From assembly GCA_963170055.1 (NCBI GenBank), contig CAUJGJ010000371.1:2173511-2237510 (forward strand): a DNA stretch of 64,000 nucleotides. The letters run 5' to 3'. A model generated the notes under the pieces. It searched no databases, was not told the DNA's origin, and saw only the letters and a program-made list of their open reading frames with translations. Below, piece by piece: positions 50,501-64,000 of this stretch (its first letter is position 1; each line of letters opens with the position of its first letter). This DNA comes from Halisarca cf. caerulea (lineage: Eukaryota; Porifera; Demospongiae; Chondrillida; Halisarcidae). Made by a program: the position numbers and the translations under genes.

Positions 50501-51841
50501 TGCTTAAATGCTTTAGAGGCAAAGAATAGAACAGTTTGTCCGTTATCATTCTTGATTTGTATGTCAGCTCCTGCCTCAGCTAAAAGTACTCCACACTGTA
50601 TGTGGTTTCTTCGTGCTGCCTCATGAAGAGCAGCATGTCCAATTTCATCCTTCAAGTTAACGTTCACACCAGCCAAAATGAGGGATTTGACAAGAGATTC
50701 ATGTCCTTTTCCACTTGCCAACACTAGTGGATTGATACCTGTCTGATTTTCAACCCCAATACGGATCCCAGCTTTGACCATGGAAAGAGCTAAATCAAAG
50801 TATTCATAGTGTATATAACAACAAACTAGCATACCACCTTCTGATGGTGATAACCTAGTTACATCAGCACCATGTTCTACAAGGTAATATGGTACTTTGT
50901 TGTTATAATTATAGTATAAACCCAATGACAGGGCAGCCTGTAGTGCAGTCTGTTTGTTTCCCATCGTCCTCCTCATCAATGTTTGCACCACTCTTGACTA
51001 GTAACTCTACTGTCTTGTCTATGTCAGTTTTTCTATACTGGACAAAATGGAGAGCTGTCCTACCTCTGTTGTCTTTAAGTCTCACATCAGCACCATGTCT
51101 TATGAGGAAGGACACAGTGTCAACGTCACCTTTCTCCACAGCCTTCATTAATGGAGTGACAGAATTGTCATCTTGGACATTGACATTAGCACCTTTTAAT
51201 ACCAATGTTTCAATAATATCAAAACGGCCCATCTCCACAACATTGAAAAGAGTGCGTCCAGTGTTAGCACCGAGTTGGATTAACAATGTCACTATCTCCC
51301 AGTGTTTATGTATCGAGGCCAACACCAGAGGAGTGTACCCATTACTCTCTCCAACATTAACCTGTGCACCATTACTGATTAGTAACAACACTGTTTCCCG
51401 GTGCCCATGTTCAGCAGCTAACATAAGAGGAGTGCGCCCATAATTATCTGCAGTATTAACACTAGCGGGGTCATGCTTGGTTAGAAATGACACTATCTCC
51501 CATTGTCCATATGCGGCCGCCAACATCAGAGGAGTGCTCCCACGATAGCCGTTATCAGCTACATTAACATCCGCTCCCTCCTGCACCAAAATTCGAACGA
51601 CGTTGAGGTGTCCACCCTCAACGGCTGCATGGAGGGCACAATCATGACGATGTTGTGTGGACTTGCTATTAACATTAACCCCGTAATCGATCAGAAACTC
51701 AGCAATTTCCTCTTGACCGTACGAAGCTGCCAAGTACAAATAGTCGCACTCTTCATCAAGGTCATGCTTACTAATAAGTGACTTTACTGCGTTTAGGTCT
51801 CCTTTAACGCAAGCAGTCCACAAGTAGTCTCTCGAAGTCAT

Positions 51842-51995
51842 TTATAGTCCACTTTTTTGATCTCTGAGACGAACCGATCACCAAAACAACAAGTTGTGGT
51901 CCGCTGCTTGTGGATTGTGTTCTCCGCCTCTCCCGCGCACGTCCGCCATATTGCGATTCATTTATCGTGTTTTACCGTTTCTGTGGAAAGTTTCA
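51842..51995 (-). promoter_or_regulatory. Promoter/5' UTR of copy B
   Basis: Shares about 100 bp with the copy A upstream region, including the minus-strand YY1-like AATATGGCGGACG at 51940-51952, 99 bp before the ATG. Confidence 0.55.
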
Positions 51996-52285
51996 TTTTA
52001 CCGTTGCATGGTATACATTTTCAGTGGTGTAGGAAGCTATTTTATTATGGGAGGGCACCAAAATTTCACCAATGAGCATATGTACATGACATTGTGTATA
52101 TAGTATATAAATTTAGTACAATGTGCTTAGTACAATGTCATATGCTTACATAATTGCATACGATATACCTAATAAGTACAAACTAAACAATCAAGGAGTG
52201 AAGATCAAAGGGGGGGGGGGGCACCAGCCCCTGGAGCCTTCCCCATTCCTATGCCAGTGATTTTAGCATGTATAGGGTAATCAGG

Positions 52286-52406
52286 GGTATTGTGGGACAG
52301 CGCAGATTATGAGACACATTCACCGAACCTGATGGTAGGTTCGGTGAATGTGTGTACTATTAGGTTCGGTAAATGTGTCTCATAATCTTCACTGTCCCAT
52401 AATACC
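52286..52406. repeat. Long palindrome, hairpin element candidate
   Basis: GGTATTGTGGGACAG on the left pairs with CTGTCCCATAATACC on the right. Inside, AGATTATGAGACACATT pairs with AATGTGTCTCATAATCT and ACCGAACCT pairs with AGGTTCGGT. A third partial arm copy (AGGTTCGGTGAATGTGTG) lies in the loop. No coding content. Confidence 0.7.
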
Positions 52407-52648
52407 TAATACCCATAATAGATAGTCTATGCCTATAGTGAGTCTTTTTTTCGTAGTCTATTATTTATTTGTTGCATGCTCATATGAATGGTTGCCTAGC
52501 TACACATTGGCAGAAAGGTATACTGACCAAACGTACGTCCTCCCAGCTTGAGCACCCTCCGCCAGGAGTTGTCTGTGAATACTATAAACAAAATGGCTAT
52601 TCATCCGACAGTATTTTGTCATCAATACATACACATGATGTTGGAATA

Positions 52649-52689
52649 ATAGACACTATATATTACGTAACGTAGTATATAGTGTCTAT
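52649..52689. repeat. 41-bp near-perfect palindrome at a duplication border
   Basis: Arms ATAGACACTATATATTACGT (52649-52668) and its complement (52670-52689) have one mismatch and a one-base centre. The right end abuts the start of the duplicated block at about 52688. Confidence 0.75.
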
Positions 52690-53379
52690 GGCCACATGCA
52701 CCAGTGTACCTCCAAGGTGGAAAAAGCAGTGATATATGTGTATATTTCATAGGTCTTAGAAGAACCACCTGCAACAGCCATGCATGCATGCATTGTAGGT
52801 TTGGTTCCAGAAGTGTCCTTTGTAGGTTCTAATGTAATTCTTAGACAATATGCAAAATTATAATTGGAACTGATGTATACATACAACATCAATTTAAACT
52901 CTTACATGCATGAGCATGCAAATATGTTAGTTTCTGCATAATACGTGAGGCCATCATGCATGTCCATTATTTGCATTTGGTCTTGCATGCATGCATGTTG
53001 CTATACGAAGACACAGCACATTCTCCTTGTCCTGGATGTGGGCACTACTATATCATATAGGTTCTGTGTGCTATGCAGTTATTTAATTATAATCTGATGG
53101 CAAAAATTACCACATTCTGTATATACATTATTATCAATGGTTGCTACCATGCCAACTAGTAACAGTACAATGTCATGTATCCTGGAAAATATGCATACAG
53201 AAATACTTAAACATGTATACAAAATGAAATCACTCAACACTTGTCTGCAAGAATAACGACTACGTATACACATACACTGTAGTTTGAGAGTACGTGCTAG
53301 ACGCACAGGTAAGAACACTTGTCTTGATATACACAAGTCTTAGAGAAGTAGACAGTTAAAGTTCTTTACTTGTATGTAC

Positions 53380-53440
53380 TCAGTGCTCTCTCTGCGTCTC
53401 CAAAGACAGTACAAATGTCATAGTGTGTTTTTATACCTAC
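53380..53440 (-). pseudogene. Death-domain exon remnant, right copy
   Basis: Minus strand encodes TVFGDAERALSTYK then TAA, resembling the end of the first death domain of genes A and C. Counterpart of 44685-44740. Confidence 0.4.
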
Positions 53441-53478
53441 AACAGAACAAGTCTTAGAGATGAAATACACTAGCTAGA

Positions 53479-53479
<1 letters not shown>

Positions 53480-53575
<96 letters not shown>

Positions 53576-53590
53576 TGTGCATGTGCATGC

Positions 53591-53668
<78 letters not shown>

Positions 53669-53706
53669 ATGTGTGTGTGTGTGTTTGTGTGTATGTGCAT
53701 GCGTGT
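53480..53706. repeat. (TG)n microsatellite in the duplicated block
   Basis: Partner of 44779-44980, with TATG, TGCATGTGCATGCT and TTTG breaks. Confidence 0.95.
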
Positions 53707-54569
53707 ATGACATTGTCACACATGCACACATACAAGACACTAGTCATGAAACTACCTGTTTACAAAGACCACATGTCAAATAATTAAAGACCAATGTACA
53801 TATAGGCTGGCCCATTTCCACATAATATGCAATGATTCCTGCATATAAAGGACACGTTGGGGACAATATAAATTCAGCTGGTGTGTCCTTTGAAGGGAGG
53901 TTATTCTCTTTGGGAAGTTTGCAATGCTCTCAATGTATAGAGAGGAAATACTTAGGGACTTCGAACCTTACCCTTGGCAGACAGCTTCATTATACTGTGT
54001 CCTTTGTTTGGAGTGTACACTATCAGAGGGTCTAGGCTGTACACAGTACATAGGACCTCTACATTGAGGACACCATCGGCACCACATACAACAAACAGTC
54101 TCTTATACAAGGTGCTCTGTTTTGAGGAGTATAAAATGTACTGTACCCATGTCAATGTGAGCAAGGGATTTAAGTGGTGCAGAGTGGTGGTGTCCTGCTA
54201 CAAGAGGTGACTGCATTAGGAGGTGTCCTCTAACAGAGGTTCCAGTGTAGACTGTACAATGTCTCCACATACTGCAACACAGTAAGGTAGAGCATGCAGG
54301 ACTCCTCCCCTAGCAACACCTTAGAAGAAAAGGACGTGTGAAGGGCCACACCACACATGCAAACCACAAGCAATGCAGGCCTGTAGGCAGGATTTACCAA
54401 AATCTGGTTTTTCTGTGCGAGCGTCCACTGTTGGTTTGAACAAGAGGTTTGACTGACAAGTGCAGAGGGTGGTTGCCAATACCTCATGCTGGGTAGCAAT
54501 TGAACTACAGGTTGACTTCCCTCGGACAACTCATCCTCCACAACCACACACATGACAAAGCCACCTTCT

Positions 54570-56735
54570 CAAATATTGGTCTTAGCAACACCATATCCAA
54601 CACTACACAAACACACCCACAGCACTTGCGTAACTTCATGCATGTGTGTCCACTGGGAAGGTGGGTGGTGCTAGCGCCAAATATTGGCCTTAGTACCACC
54701 ATATTGAACACTACACAAATACGCCCACAGCACTTCAAGAACTTCATGTGTGTCCACGTACTGGGAATGTGCGTAGTGCTAGTTCCAAATATTGGTCTTA
54801 GCACCTACAAATCCAACACAGCACAAATACGCCCACAGCACATGAGAAACTTCATGTGTGTCCACTGGGAATGTGTGTGGTGCTAGACTAAGTGCCAAAT
54901 ATTGGTCTTAACACCACCATATATAAAACACTACACAAATACACCTACAGCACTTCAGAATCTCATGTGTGTCCACTGGGAATGTGCATGCATAGTGCCA
55001 AATATTGGTCTTATAGCATCACCATATCCAACAGTACACAAATACGCCCACAGCACTTCAGTAACTCCATGTGTGTCCATTGGAAAAGTGCGTGGTGCTA
55101 GCACCAAATATTGGTCTTATAGCATCACCATATCCAACACTACACAAATACGCCCACAGCACTTCAGTAACTCCATGTGTGTCCATTGGAAAAGTGCGTG
55201 GTGCTAGCACCAAATATTGGTCTTATAGCATCACCATACCCAACAGTACACAAATACGCCCACAGCACTTCAGTAACTCCATGTGTGTCCATTGGAAAAG
55301 TGCGTGGTGCTAGCACCAAATATTGGTCCTAGCACCACCATACCCAACAGTACACAAATACGCCCACAGCACTTCAGTAACTCCATGTGTGTCCATTGGA
55401 AAAGTGCGTGGTGCTAGCACCAAATATTGGTCCTAGCACCACCATACCCAACAGTACACAAATACGCCCACAGCACTTCAGTAACTCCATGTGTGTCCAT
55501 TGGAAAAGTGCGTGGTGCTAGCACCAAATATTGGTCTTATAGCATCACCATATCCAACACTACACAAATACGCCCACAGCACTTCAGTAAATCCATGTGT
55601 GTCTGTTAGGAATGTGTGTAGTGCTAGTGCCAAATATTGGTCTTTACACCTACAAATCCAACACAGCACAAATACGCCCACAGCACATAAGAAACTTCAT
55701 GTGTTTCCACTTGGAATGGGCGTAGGGCTAATCCCAATTATTGCCAATGCCTTAGCACAACAATATTTAACACTAAACAAATACGCCCATAACACTTCGG
55801 AAACTTCATGTGTTTCCACGCCAAACATTGGTCTTAGCATCACCATGTCCAACACTACACAAATACGCCCACAGCACTTTAGAAACTTCATGTGCGTCCA
55901 CTGGGAATGTGTGTTGTGCTAGTGCCAAATATTGGTCTTAGCACTACGATATCCAACACTACACAAATACGCCCACAGCACTTTGGAAACTTCATGTGCG
56001 TCCACTGGGAATGTGTGTGGTGCTAGTACCAAATATTGGTCCTAGCACCACCATATCCAACACATGCAACACAAATACGCCCATTTTATTTCAGAAACGT
56101 CATGTGTTTCCACTGGGTATGTACGTGGTGCTAGTGCCAAATATTGCTTTTAGCACCACCCTATACAACACTACACAAATACGCCCACAGCTAGCACTTC
56201 TGAATCAGTAACTTAATGCGTGTCTACTGGGAATGTGGGTGGTGCTAGTGCCAAATATTGGTCTTTGTACCACCATATTCAACACTATGGAAATTCACCC
56301 ACAGCACATCAGAAATGTCATGTGTGTTCACTGGGAATGTGCGTGGTGCTAGTGCCAAATATTGGTCTTAGCAACATCACATCCAACACTATACACAAAT
56401 TCGCTCACAGCACTTTGGAAACTTCATGTGTGTCTATTGGGAATGTGCATGGTGCTAGTTTCAATTATTGGTCTTAGCACCACTATATCCAACACTACAC
56501 AAATACGCCCACAGCACATCAGAAACTTCATGTGTGTCCACTTGGAAAGTGCGTGGTGCTAGAAACAAATATTGGTGTTAACACTACCATACCCAACACT
56601 ACACAAATGCACCCTCAGCACATTGGAAACTTCATGTGTGTCTGTTAGGAATGTGCGTGGTGCTAGTGCCAAATATTGGTCTTAGCACCACCATATCCAA
56701 CACTACATATGCCCACAGTACTTCAGGAACTTCAT
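54570..56735. repeat. Satellite of about 85-106-bp units
   Basis: Around 21 copies of a unit containing CCAAATATTGGTCTTAGCAC, CACCATATCCAACACTACAC and AAATACGCCCACAGCACTTC followed by an ACTTCATGTGTGTCCA variant. Copies at 55010-55600 are nearly identical, while the edges are diverged, as expected when the centre is being homogenised. Open frames through it have no homology. Confidence 0.9.
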
Positions 56736-57979
<1,244 letters not shown>

Positions 57980-58739
57980 TGGAAATGCATGCATCTGGGA
58001 TAAAAGGAACTGCTTTGTTGTGTACGAAAACATGCAAAGAACGCTTGTGAACACTTGTCTTGAGTTAACATTCGCAACCACTACCTCGTGGTACTCTACT
58101 ACTAGCCTCATAGGGTAAGCGGTCACTATGTACTCTGCAGACACTGTCTGAACTATACGCACATGAATATATATATTAATACGTATACAGTCACTGCATG
58201 TGGTACCTTCATGTGTACGTGGTCATATCAGTGTATGTGGACATTTTGTGCAGAACTTGTCCACAGGAGGAGGAGGGTCCTCGTGAAATGAAAGGATTGG
58301 CAGTGTTTTGTATCCTTGTGCATTATTAGTTACTGTAGTCTGTCCTCCACTTCCTGTTGGGATGGGGTTTTACTGTAGTACCAGATTGCTTGTTGAAGGA
58401 CTATGTCCTGTAAAGGCAAGTGAGAATTTGAAATTGAATCTTATCACAACTGTGGGCTGTTTTGTTGTTGTGACTGGGGGAGGGGGAGGGGGGGGGGGGT
58501 ATTGTAGTAGTAGCCTGCCTGTTGGTTGTTGTTATAACTTTTGGTTGTTGTTATGACTGCTTTGTACAATTGCAAGTTACTTGATCAATGTCCTTTACAG
58601 CTTCTTGTACATTTTTGTCATGCAGGTATTCAAAAAGAGTAACCAAGATGCGATCGAAGATTAGAAGAAAGAAATAGTCGAAGAAAAACTGTATGAAAGC
58701 CAAATATATGGTGTAGATTTGGATAAAGACAAGAGATAG
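57980..58739 (+). pseudogene. SF3B6: Duplicated SF3B6 fragment (exons 4 and 5), dead
   Basis: 57980-58114 matches SF3B6 exon 4, with the flanking acceptor (TTTGAAG) and donor (AGG|GTAAGC) kept. It carries small deletions, including bases of the ATATTTGATGC segment, and an in-frame TAG in place of a Gln codon. 58626-58739 matches exon 5 with extra bases and internal stops (ATTAGAAGAAAG). The intervening intron also matches. No copies of exons 1-3 are visible, so this came by genomic duplication, not retroposition, and cannot make p14. Confidence 0.85.
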
Positions 58740-59699
58740 GATAATTCCACTGCCAGTGTTTATGTTTGTGTATTTCAACTTGCACATATGCATGTACATC
58801 TTGTATGCAAATTACGGGTTCATTGTGGGACGGACAAGATTGCTGAGTATAGCTCCATTCTGTTTGCATTGCGTGGCAGATCGTTACAAAATCCTCAATT
58901 GTCTTTGAGCTGCACTTATTTATGCATGATCGTGCATTGTGTTCCTTTTGTTCTTAGGTACCTTATGCAGGGGCATAGGAACACTCACACAAGTGAGTGG
59001 GCCAGAATTCGAAGGTTCTACAGTAGATCAATGTAGCATTTGTTCATACAGCAATATGTTAGGCACATGCATGATTTTGGGTCCTACTCCCTAAGGGTGA
59101 AAGGGCCAGGACTCTCGAGCCTGCCCCCCTGGTTCCTATATACGCCTATATGCATGCTATATAGGTGTACGTATATTATAATATTATGTACGTATATTTG
59201 CTCATTGAAAGTATATAATATGCATGTATAAATATGTCTAAATTATGCTGGAATGTATGTATTTGCATGCATGCAATGCCTATATATGGAGTGACAAGAT
59301 GGCATGTAGTTATACCACATAATATTCTAGTGCAAGTGCTATGAGGCATAGGCATTCTGTATAATTCACGATGTAGTTAACCTCAGAGCCACTCCATAAT
59401 CCAACAACCTCCTAATCCGACATCGTTTCAAGCCCTATTGAGTGTCGGATTAGGAAGGTCCCACTGTAGTTCCATCATGTTGTTATGCTACAAATTGAAA
59501 TATAACAACAATTAAATCCATGAACTATAGGAAAATGTTAATCATTTGTGAAAATTAATACACAGATAATGGTTTCAAATCCAAATCTAACGAACAAAAG
59601 ATTACTACTATATTTACAGCATTTACAGGACATACATATGCACATTTGCATGTGATTGCATACAACAATCATAGATTCTGATGTCAGCATTAGCTGATG
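58740..59699. other. Duplicated downstream flank of SF3B6
   Basis: Follows the sequence of 36208-37425 in order (TTGCATGTACATCTCGTATG-like start; AATTGAAATA and TTAATCATTTGTGAAAA near the end), showing that the duplication continued from SF3B6 into the gene A/C region. A pogo-like relic with TCCGACA/TGTCGGATTAGG and GGTCCCACTGTA lies at 59395-59469. Confidence 0.65.
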
Positions 59700-60064
59700 C
59701 TACACATACGTATGTACGTATGTACAGGAACTACTGGTCATGTACTGTTTGTCTATACGTACAATACTCCTCAATTTGTTGAATTCTTGACTCTTTTTCA
59801 GATTCTTACAGAAGACTCTCCACGTTGGTTTGGGAGTTCGTTTGAGCCATTCTTGCAAAATGTCAATACACTTTGACTTGAGGTTCCCAGGACCTTCCAC
59901 GACAGCTTTTGTGAAGTCCTCAATATTCAGTACTGAGCCCAGCAGTTTCAAGTGAGGTAACATCATATCCATATATGGAAGAAGGTCAGCAGTGGATTGG
60001 ATGATGCTGTCCATGGGCTGACCCTGAGAGACTGAGAAAACATTAGTGATATTAATACGTATTT

Positions 60065-60132
<68 letters not shown>

Positions 60133-63100
60133 CATGTGTGTGTGTGCGTGTGTGTGTGTGTGCACGCGCGTACGTGCGTGTGCGTGCGTACATGTGTGCA
60201 TCACCAATACAATTAATGGATGTGTAAGGTGTGTGTATATAGACAAGCATGCTTGACATGGATGTGTGTGTGTGTGTGTACATATTATACATACATGAGA
60301 GAACACAGCAATAGCAGTCAAAGATGACAACAAACAATATGAGTTAAAGAAGCCTACAAGCAAAATCTTTCAGATCCACAAATAGGAATTAAGCTCACCA
60401 CATTTTGACGAACTGTAGACTTGAGACACTGCCTTTACTGTAGATTCGCTGAGTGCTCTCTCCACATCTCCAACAACACTAGCATATCCAGCACTTCTGA
60501 TGGACATTAACACTGTCTTCCACAGTCTATGACTACCTCCTGTTCCCTTATCAACAGACAGCCATCTTGAGAACATGCGGTAACAGGACAGGTGGACATT
60601 GTTGGGGGTGTCTTGTTTGATTCTCTTCAAAACTGACTCTTCTACTTCCAAGTCTTTACCGACAGAATACCAGTCAAGGGCAATGTGAGGAATCACCCAT
60701 TTATCCAGTTCATCAAGAGTGGGCGTGGTCAGGAGAGGCTCATCTGTAGAATGACAACATTCAAATTATAATCATTCGATTAGATGCCGTTTTGCTACAT
60801 AAACAGGTACATACCTAGTGACATTGGAGGGGTTCGTACAGTGGGTGGGTCACCAGAAGGTGGATGGGTATGTTCAGTGGGTGGGTGATCAACTGGAACA
60901 TGGGTGTGTCCAGTGGGTGTGTCATTAACAGGAGAATAAGTGTGCTCATTGGGTGGGTCACAAGTGGTAGTACTGTTTCCTTCTGAAGAGCTGTTCTTCT
61001 CAGAGACATCTACGTACAAGGAGTGACAGCAAGGCAACTCAATTTTATACTCTTACAAATAGCTAACCTAAACTATAGCAATAATGTAAATAAAGGTATA
61101 CATTATGCAAACACAGCCACCAGGATGCAGTATGTACACAAACATGCAAAACCATGCACAAAATACTCAACAAAACGAATCATATTAATACTGACACCAA
61201 ACAAAGGAAACTCACCATAGTACATCAGCTCCACAACACCTGATGGACAGGTACCACAGAAGATTTCAGATATCCCTTTTACTCTTGCCTGTCTAGAGGA
61301 TGGTTTGCTTGAGAAACAACTTGTTTTACCAGTTCTTGTGGACTCCAACACAATACTAAGTGGGTACATCTGGTGAGGGGAGGGGGAGGACGGGTCAGAG
61401 AGGAGGACCTCGGGGTCCACTCCGTGGATGATGTAAGCACATCCTGACAGGCTTGGGTTGATTTGGGCAATAGTAGATTTGATATCGCGAGTGATCTGTG
61501 ACAGGTATTGACAGAGGTCATTGGGATCAGTTGTACTTCGTCCAATCACCTGAATTACAGCATTGTTGCTGATTTGGACGGCGATCACTACACCAGCAAG
61601 GGTTGGCCAAGACAATCCATTCCACCAGACACTGCAGTAGTGTTGTCTGGTGTCTGCACAATGGAACACGTGAAGGGACGACAACCGGAGGATGATGGTT
61701 TGGATGAGTCGAGGAGAAATAAAGTGATTCAGATTAGCTTGAAACTGCCAACATAGAGTGTGACAGACTTGGTCAGGTTGGGTGTTGTCAAACACTTTAG
61801 GGCGTTCTGAGGAGACCAGAGCTGGGAAGAAGAGAAAATCATGACATTCACTTGTGTCAATGGTCAACTTTAGGATTTCTTCCTTGAGAATTACAGGATC
61901 CACTTCAATACAGAAATCCATAGCAATGAGAACATCGCGGATCATTCCTACATCCAAAGTGTTAAAGAGGTTGCTGAGTTCTTGGACACTCAAGAGACCA
62001 AACTCATTGACAATCTTCTTGGAGGGTGAGAAGAGGGTACCGTACACCTCATGAAGAATAGCTGGAAGGACCAGTACCAGCCAGCTGTTTAAAGGTTCTT
62101 CTTTGTTGGGAAGATAGAGGTAGTGACCAGTGGATGAGAGATCCTTGCACACATCATCTGCTGAAGGCATGTTCTTTGGAAGAATTTCTTTATTGTCATC
62201 TATCCACTTGGCAAAGGATGATAATCTTAAAGCTTTATCACTCACAATTAGAGTTTTCATTTGGGAAATAACCCAACATAAGCTGTAAGTGGCGTTGGCC
62301 TGTACTTGCAGCCCTTGTACCTCCTGTAAATATTGGCACAAGTTGGCAAAACCACTTGAATATGGCTGCCGACAGTTGAGAAGACACAGTCCTTGAAAAG
62401 TAATTGGGATATCACAATATGATTTTTTTAAAGATTGGTAGCAGTTTTCTAGTTTTTCTTTAGCTGTAGACTGTGATTCCACTCTATCCATAAAACTACC
62501 AGCAACAATGACTTGAATGAGATTAGTGGATGATGAAGGCAACTTTCTCAAAGGATGTAACCAGCGCTCGAGTTGTTGTGTGATGACAGGTTCCTCTTCT
62601 GTAGCCTTAGCAACCACTATGATGGTAACAGATCCACGTTGGTTGAACAAAGATTCCATGAACATCTCGTGAGGTCCATGGTACTCGTGCTGACCGGCAA
62701 AGTCAAAAAACACAACATTTCCATACTTGCGGCTTCTGATGGAAATGGGATCAATACCAGCTGTACGATTGCGTATGTCTTTCACTCCAAACAATCGGTG
62801 CTTGAATTTATAGAGGACAGATTCATTCTCATTCTGTAGTGAAGCAATCAGGGTGCTCTTGCCACAACAGGCATTACCAATGACACAGACAGTCTTCTTT
62901 GTGGTAAATGACAAAGCAATCTGAATTGCTTGGTTAAACACTTTAGAGGCAAGGTCCAGAGCAGTTTGTCCATTATAATTTTTGATTCGTATGTCAGCAC
63001 CTGCCTCAGCTAAAAGTACCCCACACTGTATGTGGTTTCCCTTTGCTGCCTCATGAAGAGCAGTAGAGCCCTGTTTGTTGATTACATTCACACTCACACC

Positions 63101-64000
63101 AGCCAAAATGAGGGCTTTGACAAGAGATTCATGTCCATTTTTGCTTGCCAACTCCAGTGGATTGATATCCGTCCAATTTTTAACCTGAATACGGATCCCA
63201 GCTTTGACTATGGAAAGAGCCAAATTGAGGTCATGTTTATAGTGTATACAACAACAAACTAGCATGCCACCTTCTGATGGTGATAGTCTAGTTACATCAG
63301 CACCATGTTCTACAAGGATACATGGTACACTACTATAGATGTGAAACGATATGGCAGTCTGCAGTACAGTCTGCAGTGGTGTTTGATTTCTACTGTCCTC
63401 TTCATCAATGTTGGCATTGTTATTCACTAGTAACTCTACTATTTTGACAATGTCAGCTTTTCCACGCCAGACAAAATGGAGGGCTGTCCTACCTTCACTG
63501 TCTTTAAGGTTCACATCAGCACCATGTCCTATGAGGAAGGCCACAGTGCCAAAATCACCTTTCTCCACAGCCTTCATTAATGGAGTGACAGAATTGTCAT
63601 CTTGGACATTGACATTAGCACCTTTTAACACCAATGTTTCAATAATATCAAAACGGCCCATCTCCACAGCGTAGAAAAGAGTGCGCCCAGTGTTAGCACT
63701 GTGTTGGATTAACAACGTCACTATCTCCCAGTGTTTACACGCAGCAGCCTGCATCAGAGGAGTGTGCCCATTTCTATCTACAATATTAACCCTTGCACCA
63801 TGACTGATTAGTAACATCACTGTTTTCAGGTGTCCGTGGTAAGTAGCCAACATAAGAGGCGTGCGCCCACTGTTATCTACAGCACTAACCCTAGCACCAT
63901 GCTCGATTAGACATGGCACTATCTCCCATTGCTGACAATCAATGGCAAACATTAGAGGAGTGCACCCATGGTTGTCTGCTGCATTAACCCCAGCTCCATG
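59700..64000 (-). CDS. ANK-ROC-COR-death-death protein, copy C (5' end beyond window)
   Basis: Exons in transcript order: beyond 64000 to 61216, 61009-60815, 60743-60399 and 60031-59700. Exons 2 and 3 have exactly the lengths of those in copy A (195 and 345 bp). The first exon is open to the edge and encodes ankyrin repeats, then a ROC domain (GNACCGKST, DFAGQHEYHGPHE, VAGSFMD) and a COR-like region without any stop. The linker has about three 12-residue His/Thr/Pro units. The two death domains match copy A (WVIPHIALDWYSVGKDLEV; CIDILQEWLKRTPKPTWRVF). The C-terminus is longer than in A, ending SCTYVHTYV, because the A stop is lost. It looks intact within the window; the start and full ankyrin count are not visible. 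Confidence 0.85.
60067..60191. repeat. (TG)n microsatellite in gene C
   Basis: TG array followed by GCACGCGCGTACGTGCG; reads CA in the sense of gene C and ends 36 bp before the exon-4 acceptor, as in gene A. Confidence 0.95.

Larger units (their letters stand above)
45835..51841 (-). pseudogene. ANK-ROC-COR-death-death gene, copy B, frameshifted by an 8-bp deletion
   Basis: Exons in transcript order: 51841-48780, 48314-47937, 47207-46854 and 46199-45835, splice sites and later phases intact. The ankyrin frame runs 297 codons to 50951 and then shifts: copies A and C have eight extra bases (CCACTGCA) after the CAAACA at 50951-50956. The shifted frame stops at 50909, giving a 310-residue ankyrin-only product. 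Beyond the break the ROC-COR frame is open for over 700 codons, with GNACCGKST, DFAGQHEYHGPHE and VAGSFMD, so damage is recent, polymorphic or a sequencing error. Exon 2 is a longer His/Thr/Pro linker, about nine 12-residue units. Exons 3-4 encode two death-fold domains (FPTSWKFLLDTI; LPRTWEVVFDALKQTGF) quite different from those of A and C. Confidence 0.75.
52688..54560. repeat. Segmental duplication, right copy (partner 43406-45775)
   Basis: Colinear with the left copy but lacking the hAT-like insertion. It includes a TG array (53480-53706) and a MITE (53836-54250), and passes directly into the satellite at 54570. Confidence 0.85.

Noticed and set aside
54570..56735. CRISPR-like array
   Set aside because: Whole units repeat without unique spacers, and the DNA is eukaryotic; it is a satellite.
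57980..58739. Second functional SF3B6 gene
   Set aside because: Only exons 4-5 are present, with indels and in-frame stops.

Overview
This is eukaryotic, clearly animal, genomic DNA. Genes are split by GT-AG introns, and the gene set is metazoan: acyl-CoA oxidase, BTB-BACK-Kelch, VIT/vWA, two spliceosome proteins and ANK-ROC-COR-death-domain proteins. Introns and spacers are full of minisatellites, very long (TG)n arrays and MITE-like elements. The mix of death-domain, ankyrin and ROCO genes fits an early-branching marine animal. A demosponge is my best guess from gene content alone, with low confidence.

Layout, left to right. (1) 1-2969, plus strand: last five exons of a peroxisomal acyl-CoA oxidase ending in the import signal SKL, with minisatellites in its introns. 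(2) 4361-16483: two BTB-BACK-Kelch genes back to back from a 168-bp shared promoter; the minus-strand gene holds two large minisatellites in its 4.2-kb first intron. (3) 18282-23684, plus: a VIT-vWA protein of the VWA5A/PARP4 type with a nucleoporin-like GLFG repeat block and a long Gly/Leu repeat block. (4) 24205-25251: 3' fragment of a non-LTR retrotransposon lying between two (AT)n tracts. (5) 25589-33490, plus: U11/U12 snRNP 48-kDa protein (SNRNP48), ten coding exons, first intron apparently GC-AG. (6) 33628-36207, plus: SF3B6 (p14), starting 137 bp after the SNRNP48 stop. (7) 37426-64000, minus: three copies (A, B, C) of an ANK-ROC-COR-death-death gene resembling DAPK1 without its kinase. 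A is complete, B carries an 8-bp frameshifting deletion, C runs off the right edge. The array arose by segmental duplication; the C-side block carries a dead copy of the SF3B6 3' exons.

Two functional themes stand out. SNRNP48 and SF3B6 both belong to the U11/U12 di-snRNP of the minor spliceosome and sit head to tail. The A/B/C array encodes putative GTP-switch death-signalling proteins; their ANK-ROC-COR exon is closely conserved, while B has different death domains and a longer repeat linker. Exon joins were worked out by hand from splice motifs, phase continuity and protein-family continuity. No RNA evidence was available.
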